A stretch of 57,088 nt of DNA. Origin: Fibrobacter sp. GTDB taxonomy: Bacteria > Fibrobacterota > Chitinivibrionia > Chitinivibrionales > Chitinispirillaceae. The stretch covers positions 1 to 57,088 of the forward strand of contig JAAYYB010000111.1 in the NCBI GenBank assembly GCA_012515615.1, read 5' to 3'. Positions within the stretch are counted from its first letter, which is position 1; each line of letters opens with the position of its first letter. This document shows positions 7,199 through 16,209 of the stretch, piece after piece. The position numbers and the translations under genes are program-made. Under the pieces are notes generated by a model. That model made no database searches and was not told the origin of the DNA. It saw only the letters and a program-made list of their open reading frames with translations.

Positions 7199-8530
7199 AT
7201 GAAAACTGGAACAGTAAAAAGATTCTTTATAATGCTGCTGATTTGTTTTGTGCGGTCAGTTTGTTTTGCCCATGATAACACTGAACTGGTTGACAGACCC
7301 TGTATTGTGCAGTCAGTTACTGAATCATCTGCGATTGTCAAATGGAAATGGATAAAGCCGCTACCCTGCAGGCTTATCTACGGTACATCGGTTGAATACG
7401 GTGATACTATCGATGGTAAGCTGGGAATAGAGATGGATGTCTTAATCAGCGGACTTGAACCATCTACTGTTTACTACTACAATCTGATGTTGTATGGTGC
7501 CCCGGTTTTTCCGGATAAAGAGGAGTACCGCTTTCTGACCTCTCCATCAGGTCTGCAAGATACGGTTGTCTTTGCGGCAATCGGAGAAACTCGCGGAGGA
7601 GGCGAAAAATATAACTACGAAGCTGATCACAGGAATGTGATCGAGAGTATAGTAAGATATTCAAATCCCAATCTGCTTATTCATACCGGAAATCTTGGCG
7701 ACAAAGATGATGAAGAGGGATGGAGAAGGTTTTTTTTCGGGGAAAGAAATCTTCTGAGACATTGCCCCATCTACCCTGTACGGGGCGATAATGATTGGGG
7801 TGCCGGTGAGTTCCGGAGCAACTTTGCACTTCCTGTACCTGAAACTCCGGGGCTGCCGCTCTGTTACTCTTTTACCCTGGGGCCTGTTTACTTTATCAAC
7901 CTGGATATTTCCTGTGCGCAACCTGATAACTATTACCGGGAGGCAATCGGCCCCGGAACTTTGCAGCATAAATGGCTCACAGGTGAACTACGTTCCCAAA
8001 AGCGGGCAGGATACAGATTTACTGTTGTAACTTTTCAAAGTCCGCTTTTTCCGCTTCAGCAGGACAGCCGCAGCCTCACGGAGTTACTGTTTCCGCTTCT
8101 GGAGCAAAACCGTGTTGATTTAGTGCTGAACGGCGGATATCGTGAGTTTATTTATATGAGCCGCAACAGCATCCATTGCTTTGTTACCGGCGGGGGCGGT
8201 GCGGTTCTGGAAAAAGCAGCAGATACAGGTGATAATGCAAAGTACTCCCGATCCGTTTTTCATCATCTGAGGTTCAAGGCAGGTTTTGATCAACTGTCAG
8301 TAGAAGCGGTTGATACAACCGGAGAAGTATTCTTTACTCAGACAATCAGCGCATTAAAAGAGAAGCAATCACAACATCAAATAGAGAAGCAATCACAAGA
8401 GCAAAAAGAGTTAAAATCGGCAGTCAGAGAAACTTCATCTGAAAAAAAGTTCCCCCGAACCGTTGCTATTGCTGCCGGATTCTTTGTGATTCTGGTTTCC
8501 AGCCTGTTTATTAGTAAGAGAAGGAAGTGA
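7199..8530 (+). CDS. Purple-acid-phosphatase-like protein lacking metal ligands, membrane-anchored
   Basis: A 443-aa protein: signal peptide (residues 1-24), a fibronectin-III-like domain (~30-120), a calcineurin-like phosphoesterase fold (~125-370), a charged Gln/Lys/Glu linker (~378-410) and a C-terminal membrane anchor (AIAAGFFVILVSSLFI then SKRRK). The domain order is that of purple acid phosphatases. The usual metal-binding positions are altered: first motif GE (E130), second GN (N165), GNHD becomes GDND (197-199), the lone His becomes Gln280, and GHxH becomes GGYR (312-315). It is therefore probably a non-catalytic relative. The start has AAGTGGGG upstream. Confidence 0.65.
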   Translation: MKTGTVKRFFIMLLICFVRSVCFAHDNTELVDRPCIVQSVTESSAIVKWKWIKPLPCRLIYGTSVEYGDTIDGKLGIEMDVLISGLEPSTVYYYNLMLYGAPVFPDKEEYRFLTSPSGLQDTVVFAAIGETRGGGEKYNYEADHRNVIESIVRYSNPNLLIHTGNLGDKDDEEGWRRFFFGERNLLRHCPIYPVRGDNDWGAGEFRSNFALPVPETPGLPLCYSFTLGPVYFINLDISCAQPDNYYREAIGPGTLQHKWLTGELRSQKRAGYRFTVVTFQSPLFPLQQDSRSLTELLFPLLEQNRVDLVLNGGYREFIYMSRNSIHCFVTGGGGAVLEKAADTGDNAKYSRSVFHHLRFKAGFDQLSVEAVDTTGEVFFTQTISALKEKQSQHQIEKQSQEQKELKSAVRETSSEKKFPRTVAIAAGFFVILVSSLFISKRRK

Positions 8531-9652
8531 TTAAGAGTTCGGAATCAACTGCGTCACATGCCTCTGAACACGGATCAGGAATTCACTTAAGGAAAAGAGC
8601 GGTTTTTTAAAGAATGGGAGTCCTGACCTGCACTGGCTGCTCTTTGCGAATCTTAATACTTCCGGGAATGATTCCAGCGCAAAAATTCCTGCTGTCAAAG
8701 TTTCCTCTCTGCCCGGAAAGAACCTTTTAAGTACAGATAAGAAGATCTCGTTAAAACGCAGCCCTGAAAGCAGAAGCCCTGTTTCCAGCCATGCCCAGAT
8801 TCTCAGGGATTGAAGAATAGAAGCCCGGATTCCCTCGTTTGTCAAAAAACTGGCCCAACTCAGGCGCGTTCCGAAAGAAAAAAATGAATACATGCAGAAT
8901 ACAAAAAAGAAAAGTGGCCAGAACCTTGCCGGATAGAGAAATGGTTTGAAAGATCGTCTTGCCATAGAAGCGGTGATGGTTATTAAAAGAGCCATAATAG
9001 AGAGGGCGGTGATGTCTTGGATAAGAAGCATGGAGATGCAGAACGCAAGAAGGGACAGCGAGCCCGCTACATGTTTAATGGTAAAACCTTTGAAGTTTAT
9101 TCTGCTTTCGGCGCCTGCAGTGAATTCTTCTGAATTGAGAATCTGCCAGAACGCAGGCACCAGAAACCCCACTGCGCTTCCAAAGAGTACAGATGCAGCC
9201 ACCATGAATGGAATCTGGTAGAAGACAGAGATGTTTCGTACTACCAGAAAGTAAACAGCAGCAAGCTGACCGGCATTGTGGAACAATGCTCCGATAATGC
9301 CTATTCCCACTGAGCCCATAAGACCGCGTTTTCCAAACAGTCTCCAGGTAAAACCCATTGCAAGGGTAGCCAGTATCCCTCCGCTGAGGCTTAAAGAGAG
9401 TGTCAGGAATGAAAAGCCGAAATAGAAGCCTGAGATCCATGATCTTAGTATCGTGTAAAGTACTGCATCTGCTGTACCGTATTTTATTATCCAGATTATC
9501 GTAATGCAGTTTGCCAATCCCAGCTTAAGCCACGGGAAAAACGGCAGTCTTGGAATGAAAAACTCCAGTGCATTTAAAGCAACAGCGACAAGGAGCCAGA
9601 CCGTTTTGCGGGTGCATTCAGAAGAAGTTGAGAACTCATTGTGCGATTGCAT
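8531..9652 (-). CDS. Gx-transporter (HepI-like) / EcfT-like membrane fusion protein
   Basis: A 373-aa polytopic membrane protein. Residues ~15-175 resemble the Gx transporter family, formerly called heptaprenyl diphosphate synthase component I, with the typical segment FFPWLKLGLANCITIIWIIK and a Gly-rich membrane core. These are S-component-like small-solute carriers. Residues ~190-370 form a second multi-span region ending in a soluble helix (RFNEIFLSVLKRFFPGR), reminiscent of the EcfT transmembrane subunit; this second assignment is weak. The gene overlaps the NusG-domain-II gene by 17 nt. No ATPase gene is adjacent. Substrate unknown. Confidence 0.65.
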   Translation of the reverse strand: MQSHNEFSTSSECTRKTVWLLVAVALNALEFFIPRLPFFPWLKLGLANCITIIWIIKYGTADAVLYTILRSWISGFYFGFSFLTLSLSLSGGILATLAMGFTWRLFGKRGLMGSVGIGIIGALFHNAGQLAAVYFLVVRNISVFYQIPFMVAASVLFGSAVGFLVPAFWQILNSEEFTAGAESRINFKGFTIKHVAGSLSLLAFCISMLLIQDITALSIMALLITITASMARRSFKPFLYPARFWPLFFFVFCMYSFFSFGTRLSWASFLTNEGIRASILQSLRIWAWLETGLLLSGLRFNEIFLSVLKRFFPGREETLTAGIFALESFPEVLRFAKSSQCRSGLPFFKKPLFSLSEFLIRVQRHVTQLIPNS

Positions 9653-10001
9653 CGTGTACTTTCTTTCCGGATGCTTTAATTGAGATCAGAACATGATTAG
9701 GCACACATACGATCTGACTTCCGGTGCGGTTTACAGAACTGGAGAGCTTGCAGAGCTGGTGGGGGCAGCTTGAACGCAGCACTGAAACGGCTCCGTTACT
9801 TACTTCAATCAGCATGGGACCAATATTGCCCTGCACCTCAAATGTTCTGTTCTCATTAAGCGGATATTCTGCAACGACTCTGTTTCCTTTTTGGATAGTT
9901 ACACTGCCCGGGGTCATGGCTCTCAACAGAGGATATGTAAAGGCCGCTCCAACAAGCAGGAAAACTATCAGCACTGCATCTGTCCAGGTGATCCGTTTCA
10001 T
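9636..10001 (-). CDS. NusG domain II-containing membrane-anchored protein
   Basis: A 121-aa protein with one N-terminal membrane helix (DAVLIVFLLVGAAFTYPLL) and an external NusG-domain-II-like beta domain. It carries the family's cysteine pattern CPHQLC ... IVCVPNHV, which suggests a disulfide or metal/cofactor contact. In many genomes this family sits beside Gx transporter genes, as here; it is not the transcription factor NusG. The start is ATG 10001; an in-frame TTG at 10010 is possible since neither has a strong ribosome site. Confidence 0.75.
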   Translation of the reverse strand: MKRITWTDAVLIVFLLVGAAFTYPLLRAMTPGSVTIQKGNRVVAEYPLNENRTFEVQGNIGPMLIEVSNGAVSVLRSSCPHQLCKLSSSVNRTGSQIVCVPNHVLISIKASGKKVHDAIAQ

Positions 10002-10141
10002 CAAAATCAAATCTTGATAGTAGTTTTATCTAATGGTATAGTTATGATTACGTTTTATGACATAAATCATTAAATATACGGTATGCGGAAATGGACTCAG
10101 TAATCCTCAGGGCTCAGCCAGTAAACAGAAAGACAAAGAGT

Positions 10142-10159
10142 CCCCGGTTAGAAGCGGGG
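10142..10159 (-). terminator. Likely terminator of the 10187-14892 cluster
   Basis: CCCCG (10142-10146) pairs with CGGGG (10155-10159); read leftward the stem is followed by a T-rich stretch (ACTCTTTGTCTTT). It lies 28 bp beyond the last stop of the cluster. The stem is short, so the call is moderate. Confidence 0.4.
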
Positions 10160-10186
10160 AGAATCGTACTGGATATCGCAGCAGTT

Positions 10187-11089
10187 TTATTGCTTACGCT
10201 CTGGCTCTGCACCAGAATCCTTCATCTTTACTGAAATCCTCTGTGTGACTATGGCTTTTGCATAGTATCTGTATTTGTGTGTTGCCAATCCCACGTAAGC
10301 AGAGGTACCTTCAAGATTCCATAATTTGGAAATAGCCAGTTTCCCCTGGGTGATATCAAACCGCCCGATCCGGTAACTGTGGCTTGCTGTTATTCCTGTG
10401 ATCCGCTCAAGCTCAGAGGCCAGTGAATCGGCGAGGGGTCTGATGAATTGATCCAGTGAATCAAGTGAACCAGTTATACTTTCAAGCTCGTATTTGCAGT
10501 AATTTCCCTCTTTGTTGAGGAAAAAAGCAACTCTGACATCTATATTCCCGAATCTGGCCTGTTCGCAGTAAAGATAATCCTTTTTATTAATCAGTTTCAT
10601 CCCGGTCTTTGCCGCCATAATATTCAGGCACCTTCTGGGTATTCCGAATGGTATGCCGCGGAAGTCTGCGGAAGAAGACTTTACCTTTGATACTTCCTGG
10701 CTCACATAAGCCGATTCTGCTCTTATCTCTGCGTTCAATCTTTCCTGAAGATCAAAAAATCTGGAGATCTCCTGCTTTTGAAGCTCGTGTTTCTTTTTCC
10801 ATGAAATGATATCACAGGGATAAACAGTTCCCGGCATTGTGCCTGTTTCTTTGTAGAATTGAGCGGTAATCGATGAAAAATCACTTGATCCAAGTATGGT
10901 GTCGATTTCCTTTTTCCAGGCGATCACTTTTTCAAGCGGCGGCTCGGAAGTGTCCCCTGTGCAGTAGCGGTAATCTTTGCGTATTTCTGACTCTATCAGC
11001 CTGAAGAAATTTGTGAATGAATCTTCCTTTGCTGATGAACCCGGCAGGGCTGAAAAAACAAGAATTGTCATTAAAAAAAGAACGCGCAT
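10187..11089 (-). CDS. Exported protein of unknown function, 300 aa
   Basis: Not recognised. It has a clear signal peptide (MRVLFLMTILVFSALPGSSA) and no further membrane segment. The middle (~110-150) is a charged helix likely to be a coiled coil. The C-terminal ~140 residues are alpha/beta with scattered cysteines. The start ATG 11089 follows GGAGAAAG. It lies 64 bp after the 603-aa gene, so it may be the last gene of that cluster, though the larger gap allows separate expression. Periplasmic location is inferred from the signal peptide. Confidence 0.6.
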   Translation of the reverse strand: MRVLFLMTILVFSALPGSSAKEDSFTNFFRLIESEIRKDYRYCTGDTSEPPLEKVIAWKKEIDTILGSSDFSSITAQFYKETGTMPGTVYPCDIISWKKKHELQKQEISRFFDLQERLNAEIRAESAYVSQEVSKVKSSSADFRGIPFGIPRRCLNIMAAKTGMKLINKKDYLYCEQARFGNIDVRVAFFLNKEGNYCKYELESITGSLDSLDQFIRPLADSLASELERITGITASHSYRIGRFDITQGKLAISKLWNLEGTSAYVGLATHKYRYYAKAIVTQRISVKMKDSGAEPERKQ

Positions 11090-11153
11090 TCAGACTTTCT
11101 CCGGAGTAGTCCGATCATATGTTTCGACAGACTTATTTTACAATTCGGCGAGC

Positions 11154-12965
11154 TTAATCTCCAATAAATCTTGCCGCCCAGCTCCTTACGCTTTTGCCGT
11201 TCAGGATATGAAACTGCTTGAGCCGCTGCAGAGTTTCATCGGAAAGCGAGTTCAACGGGATCCATACCAGATGCTTCTTGAGTTTTGCGGCGAGATTTTT
11301 CAGAGCGGGCCCAGGCTTTTTCCTGGCCACATACGCTACATTTTTCTCGGTACTGAACAAAAGGGAACCATAAGTGAGGCGGGTTGCCAGATCTGGAAAA
11401 TCAGATTGAGAGGTAATGCTGAAAATGTCGGGAATACTTCTTGGCGGGAAAAGAAGTGAAAGACCTCCATAACTGCATTTTGCGATTCCCGGCCCTATCA
11501 TGTTTTCCATCGGATCTGTCGCATAGAATGTAAGAGTCGACTCCTCCTGATGCTCGGCATACCAGGTGGCACAGTGGGGATAGCGGCTATCGTTTTCGCT
11601 GTCGAAAATTATTACAACAGTATCGATTTTTCCTTTTGATGGCGGAAGCTCCTTTACGTAGATGTCACCTGTATGCCAGTTACGGAGCGTTTCGCGAATG
11701 TCTATCCCGTCTTTTACTGAAGTGGAAAATTTCTCTGATTTTACAAGGTCCTCAATGAGTATCCTGAGTGATTTGTTCCTGACGAAACTGTTGAACCTCT
11801 CGATTCTCCTGTCCTCAGGCACATGGGAGCACATGCCCGCAGGGTTCCATGAAAACCGGTATTTCTTTTTTTTCTCCAGGGAGGGATCGGGCTTTATCGA
11901 AACGAGCCTCCAGTACATGTGGAAATCACGAAAAAGGTTTACAGAATCAAACACACCCCATTCAGGCATGGAGACACGGTCTATTGTGATTCCGATAAGT
12001 TCGTTACTGTTTACAGCAGGCAAATAGGGGTAGTAACGCGCACTTTTCAGGATACGTATCGCAAAGGCATTCCCGCCTACGCCTTTTGCTGCTTCTACAA
12101 TATCAAAGAGGTCAGGAATCATCCTTCCGGACATGACTGAAATGTTGCGTAGAAAAGTCAGCGCCGCCTGAATCCTTACCGGAGAGAGACTTGCAGTTTC
12201 TTCTTTGTTATCAAAATACTGGTCTCTGGTTTCCCTGAACAGATCTTTTACTGATTCAACTATGTCAAAAGGTTCCGCAAAGAGATCGTAACGCTCTTTT
12301 TCGTATTTCCAGGTGATAAAAGGAAGCTCGCCAATGGCAAAGTAAAGATGGTCCGGATTTATGAGACCGGCGGTAATCGACCAGGTATCGACTGAGTCGA
12401 AACGCATGTTGTAGGTTTTTTCCTGCCTGAAATGATGAATTACCCGCGCATAGTTTCTGTAATGCAGTAAAACAAGGATGTTGCTGTGATCCGAGCCTAT
12501 CTGGTGTAAACGGCCTGCGATATACTGACATTCCAGATCATCCTCGGAATTCTCCTCCGGAAGCCCAATAGAAGAAAGACAGAGCGAATTATAAATATCG
12601 AATCCTATCTTTGATTCCACAAACTCATCCGGAAGCGGCTTGAGCAGCCGGGGGGGGCGCAGGTTGGATGAGCCGACGCAGAAGATTGGAATGCCTTTGA
12701 GACGGCTTTGCCTGATGCTCTCTATTGTTGCATCACAGGGATCAAGTGGCACATAGAATAGAGGCCCGGATGCCCCGCGGGCTACAACGGCACTTATCAG
12801 AGGAAGGTCTTCAACATGATCGCAGAGCTGCTCCTGAAATACTGCAGGAATATCAACTGCTATGCAGTCGTACTTTCCCGAAAGAAACAATTCCCGTACC
12901 TGTCTTGCGAAAGCGACTTTCCCGTGAAGGTAGGGGATAAGGTCGATGTTTTCAGCGATTCTCAC
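11154..12965 (-). CDS. Large protein of unknown family translationally coupled to a MoxR ATPase
   Basis: A 603-aa soluble protein, no signal peptide or membrane helix. The N-terminal ~110 residues look like a Rossmann-type alpha/beta unit ([46 protein letters not shown]) and faintly recall the TraB/TIKI-like start of DUF5682 proteins found beside MoxR ATPases; that is weak. The rest is mostly helical, with a strand-rich segment [15 protein letters not shown] near residue 460. The start is GTG 12965 in a GTGA overlap with the ATPase stop, so the two are made together and probably act as a pair, the ATPase remodelling or being controlled by this protein. Confidence 0.6.
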   Translation of the reverse strand: MRIAENIDLIPYLHGKVAFARQVRELFLSGKYDCIAVDIPAVFQEQLCDHVEDLPLISAVVARGASGPLFYVPLDPCDATIESIRQSRLKGIPIFCVGSSNLRPPRLLKPLPDEFVESKIGFDIYNSLCLSSIGLPEENSEDDLECQYIAGRLHQIGSDHSNILVLLHYRNYARVIHHFRQEKTYNMRFDSVDTWSITAGLINPDHLYFAIGELPFITWKYEKERYDLFAEPFDIVESVKDLFRETRDQYFDNKEETASLSPVRIQAALTFLRNISVMSGRMIPDLFDIVEAAKGVGGNAFAIRILKSARYYPYLPAVNSNELIGITIDRVSMPEWGVFDSVNLFRDFHMYWRLVSIKPDPSLEKKKKYRFSWNPAGMCSHVPEDRRIERFNSFVRNKSLRILIEDLVKSEKFSTSVKDGIDIRETLRNWHTGDIYVKELPPSKGKIDTVVIIFDSENDSRYPHCATWYAEHQEESTLTFYATDPMENMIGPGIAKCSYGGLSLLFPPRSIPDIFSITSQSDFPDLATRLTYGSLLFSTEKNVAYVARKKPGPALKNLAAKLKKHLVWIPLNSLSDETLQRLKQFHILNGKSVRSWAARFIGD

Positions 12966-13891
12966 AGATCGTTCTCGTCTGAGTCCGGATTGAGCTGATC
13001 ATCATCAGTAAAGAAAAAATCCCCCAGGTTCATCGACGGCAGATTTTCTCCTGAGAGCTTTCTTTTGGTGGATAGATTTTCAAGATCAAGAGCCTCTTCT
13101 CCAAGAATCTGGGAGATGGCCTGTCTGAAGATTTTTTCTGACTGAACCTTTTTGTCCGCCTGGCTGAGCTTCAGAGAGTACCGCATCACATTCAAGCCGT
13201 CTCTTATAGAGTACGGGAGGTCGAGACTGTGGGCTTTCTGGAGAAAATCAATGCACAGATCAAGAACCTCTTCACTGGAGAAAGGAATGTTGTATTTGAG
13301 TATCTTCAGTTCATCTTCCCTGTCCGGAAATGGTATCTGAATTCCGGGCTGTAATCTGGACATTATATAATCAGGAATCTCAAAAGTAGAGGAGTCTTCA
13401 TTCATGGTAACAGCGGCCCTGAATTCCTTATGAGCTTTTATTGTGATACCGGCCACAACTGACTCAACAGTGCGGCGGTTATCAAAAAGCCCAGCCAGGG
13501 ATGCCCACGATTTTTCGGACATTCTGTTTCCTTCATCAAGAATGCCGACACTTCCTGTAAGAACTGCTGAAAGAAGAGGGCTGGCATGGTAGCTTATTTT
13601 ACCCTGTTCCGAGAGTACCGGGGTAACAAGAAGGTCCTCCGGGCGGGTATCAGATGTACACTGCATCACGTAAACGTCCTGACCACGGCTGAGTGCCGCG
13701 GCTATGGCCAGAGTGGTCTTACCTATTCCCGGGTGGCCGATTATGCGGGGGACAAGCGGAAAATCTTCATCTGAAAGGACAAGCCAGCAGGCCAGAAGCT
13801 GCCGTATTGACTCGGATTGCCCTATCCATTCAACATCGCCTTTTAAAGGATGGGACAGAATCAGCTCAACATTATCGATTGTAACTTTCAT
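12962..13891 (-). CDS. MoxR-family AAA+ ATPase
   Basis: A 309-aa AAA+ ATPase. Walker A is [18 protein letters not shown] (~48-65), Walker B is [10 protein letters not shown] (~115), followed by a sensor-like [10 protein letters not shown] and an arginine-rich [16 protein letters not shown]. The overall architecture and length fit MoxR proteins, which act as chaperone-like remodellers with a partner protein, often a VWA protein. No VWA gene is adjacent; the partner appears to be the 603-aa product. The start ATG 13891 has AAGGA upstream and lies 8 bp after the CsgG-like gene stop. The acidic C-terminus (DENDL) is typical of these proteins. Confidence 0.75.
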   Translation of the reverse strand: MKVTIDNVELILSHPLKGDVEWIGQSESIRQLLACWLVLSDEDFPLVPRIIGHPGIGKTTLAIAAALSRGQDVYVMQCTSDTRPEDLLVTPVLSEQGKISYHASPLLSAVLTGSVGILDEGNRMSEKSWASLAGLFDNRRTVESVVAGITIKAHKEFRAAVTMNEDSSTFEIPDYIMSRLQPGIQIPFPDREDELKILKYNIPFSSEEVLDLCIDFLQKAHSLDLPYSIRDGLNVMRYSLKLSQADKKVQSEKIFRQAISQILGEEALDLENLSTKRKLSGENLPSMNLGDFFFTDDDQLNPDSDENDL

Positions 13892-13899
13892 TTTAATCC

Positions 13900-14892
13900 T
13901 TACTTGAGGAATTTCTTTACTTTAGATCTAAAATCATCTTCCAGATCCTCTATGATTTCTTCAAAGGCATTGAGAAAAGGAGTTTCATCACCCCAGTGCC
14001 TTTCACCGGTTCTTTCGATGTTTACAGTAACAAGGGGTGCGGCCGCAGATGGGGTCTGGTAAATTGAGATAGAGAGGCTGGCAGTTCCTTCAAACTGGCC
14101 CATTCCTGCCGGACTTTTTCTGTAAGAGTTCAGGACAATTCTGATCACACTCGTGTTGCAGCTGCTATTAGAAATCTGGCTGGCTTCTGCCGGGATCACA
14201 TTTTCCCTCATTGCCTCGCCGATTACCTCAGCCAAATTCTCCTCAAGCTCCTCTTTCTCATCGCTATCAAGTTCAAAACCAATTTGTTTACTTCTAAGCT
14301 CCAGACGCTGCAGGTAATAAGAACCATTACAGGGCAGCTCATCATATTTGGCTTGCTCAGGCTGCTCTTTGGGAGGCTCCTTCTCCTGCTGGACAATCAC
14401 TGCAGCTTTCTTTACTGGTATATCCTCACTGCCGGTAATTCTACGTGCAATGACGGGAATTATTTCCACTACATTCTCTATGTCTCCCTTTACATCCTCA
14501 GAAATGACTTTTTCGAATTTGCCGGTCTCAATATTTACACTTCTTACATTTACCATAAACATTGATCCCAATTTGCCGATAGAGCCCGTAACAAGCATCT
14601 GAACACCCAGCATACGTCCGATCTCAACCATGCACCCTTCATCTGTACAGGTTCCGGAATGCTGAAACCCTTGCTCTTTAAGTACCTCCTGCATCTGATC
14701 CCGTTCCATGACATCGACCATGCCTGTAGAAAAGAATTCATTACGGAGTCTGTCAGAAATCAATCCTGACTCACCTTCAGAGACGCCGTTTGTATTCTTA
14801 AGGTTCAGAATAGCGACTTTTAGTTTTTTATTCTGCTCAGAGGCAGAAACAAAACTGAAAAAAATCAGAAGAAATAAAACCATGGTTTTCAT
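13900..14892 (-). CDS. Exported CsgG-like protein
   Basis: A 330-aa exported protein. A signal peptide ([18 protein letters not shown]) precedes a CsgG/LpoB/TolB-N-like domain (~22-150). It opens with [20 protein letters not shown] and continues with [17 protein letters not shown] and [14 protein letters not shown], all usual for this group. CsgG forms the curli secretion pore, but most relatives are periplasmic or outer-membrane factors of unknown role. No lipobox Cys is obvious, so a lipoprotein form is not supported. A Pro/Gln/Glu linker leads to a second domain (~185-330). The start is ATG 14892 behind GAAGGAGA. It heads the MoxR cluster. Confidence 0.7.
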   Translation of the reverse strand: MKTMVLFLLIFFSFVSASEQNKKLKVAILNLKNTNGVSEGESGLISDRLRNEFFSTGMVDVMERDQMQEVLKEQGFQHSGTCTDEGCMVEIGRMLGVQMLVTGSIGKLGSMFMVNVRSVNIETGKFEKVISEDVKGDIENVVEIIPVIARRITGSEDIPVKKAAVIVQQEKEPPKEQPEQAKYDELPCNGSYYLQRLELRSKQIGFELDSDEKEELEENLAEVIGEAMRENVIPAEASQISNSSCNTSVIRIVLNSYRKSPAGMGQFEGTASLSISIYQTPSAAAPLVTVNIERTGERHWGDETPFLNAFEEIIEDLEDDFRSKVKKFLK

Positions 14893-14987
14893 TTTGTCTC
14901 CTTCAACACTCAATTTGCCGTTTTGTACAAATTTCTAGAGTAGAAGCAATTATTTACTGATTCAGGAAATAACTTATCAACACTATA

Positions 14988-15015
14988 ATTATAGTTAGAA
15001 AATAGTTTTTTACAA
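14988..15015 (-). promoter_or_regulatory. Candidate promoter of the CsgG-like/MoxR cluster
   Basis: On the minus strand TTGTAA (15010-15015) and a perfect TATAAT (14988-14993) are 16 bp apart, about 95 bp upstream of ATG 14892, in very AT-rich DNA. Good match to a housekeeping sigma promoter; not tested. Confidence 0.45.
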
Positions 15016-15238
15016 TATAAGAAATAAATCAGTACCAAAAAACGGTTACCATGAAAACGTCCGCATTTCCCAATAGTAAAATGATAGAGCCAGAATTATC
15101 TTTGCTGATATCTGCTGGAAAACTGTTTGAGGGTAACACTTACCTTTGTATTGTACAACGGCAGCTGAATCTATGTGGTTCTTGAAGCCCTGTTTCAGGA
15201 TCTGGGAGTCAAACCTTACTATTTGGATATGCATAATG
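15016..15238. other. Intergenic stretch with no gene
   Basis: Between the cluster promoter and the terminator of the small membrane protein. Short open frames exist but lack ribosome sites and protein-like sequence. Confidence 0.4.
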
Positions 15239-15270
15239 AACCGGAAAGCAGTTAAGAGCTGCTTCCGGTT
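15239..15270 (-). terminator. Hairpin after the small membrane-protein gene
   Basis: AACCGGAAAGCAG (15239-15251) pairs with CTGCTTCCGGTT (15259-15270) with one bulged base. It lies 20 bp beyond the stop at 15290. The T-run is poor on the minus strand, so it may need Rho or act as an RNA-end stabiliser. Confidence 0.45.
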
Positions 15271-15289
15271 TCTTGAGAGACTCTGAAAA

Positions 15290-15538
15290 TCAGGTTCTGG
15301 TTGTGGTCGGGCCTCCACGGGGCCGGGTCGGCGGAGTGGTAGTTCCTGCTTTAGATGCCCACCAGATTGCCACCGCCACTATTGCCAGTAACAGTATAAC
15401 CCAGAACCACCACCATCCCGATGCTGCCCCCGCACCATCAATATCTTGAACCGGCTCCTGCTGAGCGACCTGCCCCAGAATCGTAGCGGGAAGCAAAACA
15501 GCTGTTATCAGGAAATATTTTATCCACTCCAGATACAT
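15290..15538 (-). CDS. Small membrane protein, 82 aa
   Basis: Not recognised. It has a signal-peptide-like N-terminus (FLITAVLLPATILG), a short Gln/Asp/Gly linker, one strong membrane helix (WWWFWVILLLAIVAVAIWWA) and a basic Thr/Pro/Arg tail (PPTRPRGGPTTTRT). The start ATG 15538 follows a near-perfect AGAGGAGGAATT site, so it is very likely translated. Topology suggests a single-span inner-membrane protein. It lies 58 bp after the acyl-carrier-like gene on the same strand. Confidence 0.65.
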   Translation of the reverse strand: MYLEWIKYFLITAVLLPATILGQVAQQEPVQDIDGAGAASGWWWFWVILLLAIVAVAIWWASKAGTTTPPTRPRGGPTTTRT

Positions 15539-15596
15539 AATTCCTCCTCTGGAAGTTTAGGAATCTTACTTTATTAAAAGCAAGAAGAGGGCCAGA

Positions 15597-15851
15597 TCAG
15601 GCTGCCTCTTTATAGCCCTCAGATCTTCTCTGCACTTTCTTCTTAACGATTTCCAGGTAATCTTTCACCGAGTGAGCCTTTTGCAGATCCTGATCCTCAA
15701 ACTCTATCTGATACCTTTTCTCAATCTCAAAACTGAAATTAATCCGGTCATGAAAATTACGCTCAAGTGAATCGATTTTTGTGGCCCTGCTTATATCCTT
15801 GCGCTGTACACCAAAAAACTGAGCTGTAAGTTCCAGAAAATCTTTTTCCAT
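15597..15851 (-). CDS. Acyl-carrier-protein-like small protein without the carrier serine
   Basis: 84 aa, the usual length for an acyl carrier protein. The C-terminal half (EIEKRYQIEFEDQDLQKAHSVKDYLEIV) aligns well with helices II-IV of ACPs. By that alignment the phosphopantetheine serine position is a Phe (context ERNFHDRI). A DSL triplet occurs eight residues earlier but out of register. It may be a non-carrier ACP fold. The start is ATG 15851, eight bases after AAGGGG; the frame extends upstream to 15911 without support. No synthase or ligase gene is adjacent. Confidence 0.6.
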   Translation of the reverse strand: MEKDFLELTAQFFGVQRKDISRATKIDSLERNFHDRINFSFEIEKRYQIEFEDQDLQKAHSVKDYLEIVKKKVQRRSEGYKEAA

Positions 15852-16007
15852 TAAATATCCCCTTAACTTTCTCACCATTAATAGACTTCTTGAAAGAAAC
15901 CCCTTAAACAAATTCGATTTGTGAGGAGAAGTTATGACAGGAATGTATGAAAATATTTATAAGGAAGTCCGGTTTTTTTAAGGCAACAATTTTTGTAAAA
16001 GGGCTCT

Positions 16008-16055
16008 GTGTGCCACGGTCGCCCCCAACCGTGTCTTAAATTAATCGTGGTACAC
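16008..16055. repeat. Nested inverted repeats
   Basis: GTGTGCCACG (16008-16017) pairs with CGTGGTACAC (16046-16055, nine of ten), and CACGGT (16014-16019) alternatively pairs with ACCGTG (16028-16033). No gene fits; it may be part of a dispersed element. The surrounding 15852-16394 stretch is non-coding and repeat-rich. Confidence 0.45.
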
Positions 16056-16133
16056 GACAAAGGGCTTCTGGTGGTGGTACGAAGGTCTGGAAGGGAAATA
16101 AACGCAGAGGTCGCAGAGTTACACAAAAGGAAG

Positions 16134-16167
16134 AACGCAAAGTAAAAAAACACTTTGCGTTTTTTTA
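16134..16167 (+). terminator. Orphan Rho-independent terminator
   Basis: AACGCAAAGT (16134-16143) and ACTTTGCGTT (16152-16161) form a perfect 10-bp stem with an A-rich 8-base loop, followed by a T-run on the plus strand. There is no plus-strand gene upstream back to the minus-strand start at 15851, so it either ends a small RNA or is a repeat remnant. Confidence 0.55.
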
Positions 16168-16209
16168 TGAAGTACACCATTGAAGGTGCTGCTCACTATG
16201 CAAATGGTA

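Noticed and set aside
15932-16180. 82-aa minus-strand frame
   Set aside because: It runs through inverted repeats and a terminator stem; no ribosome site.
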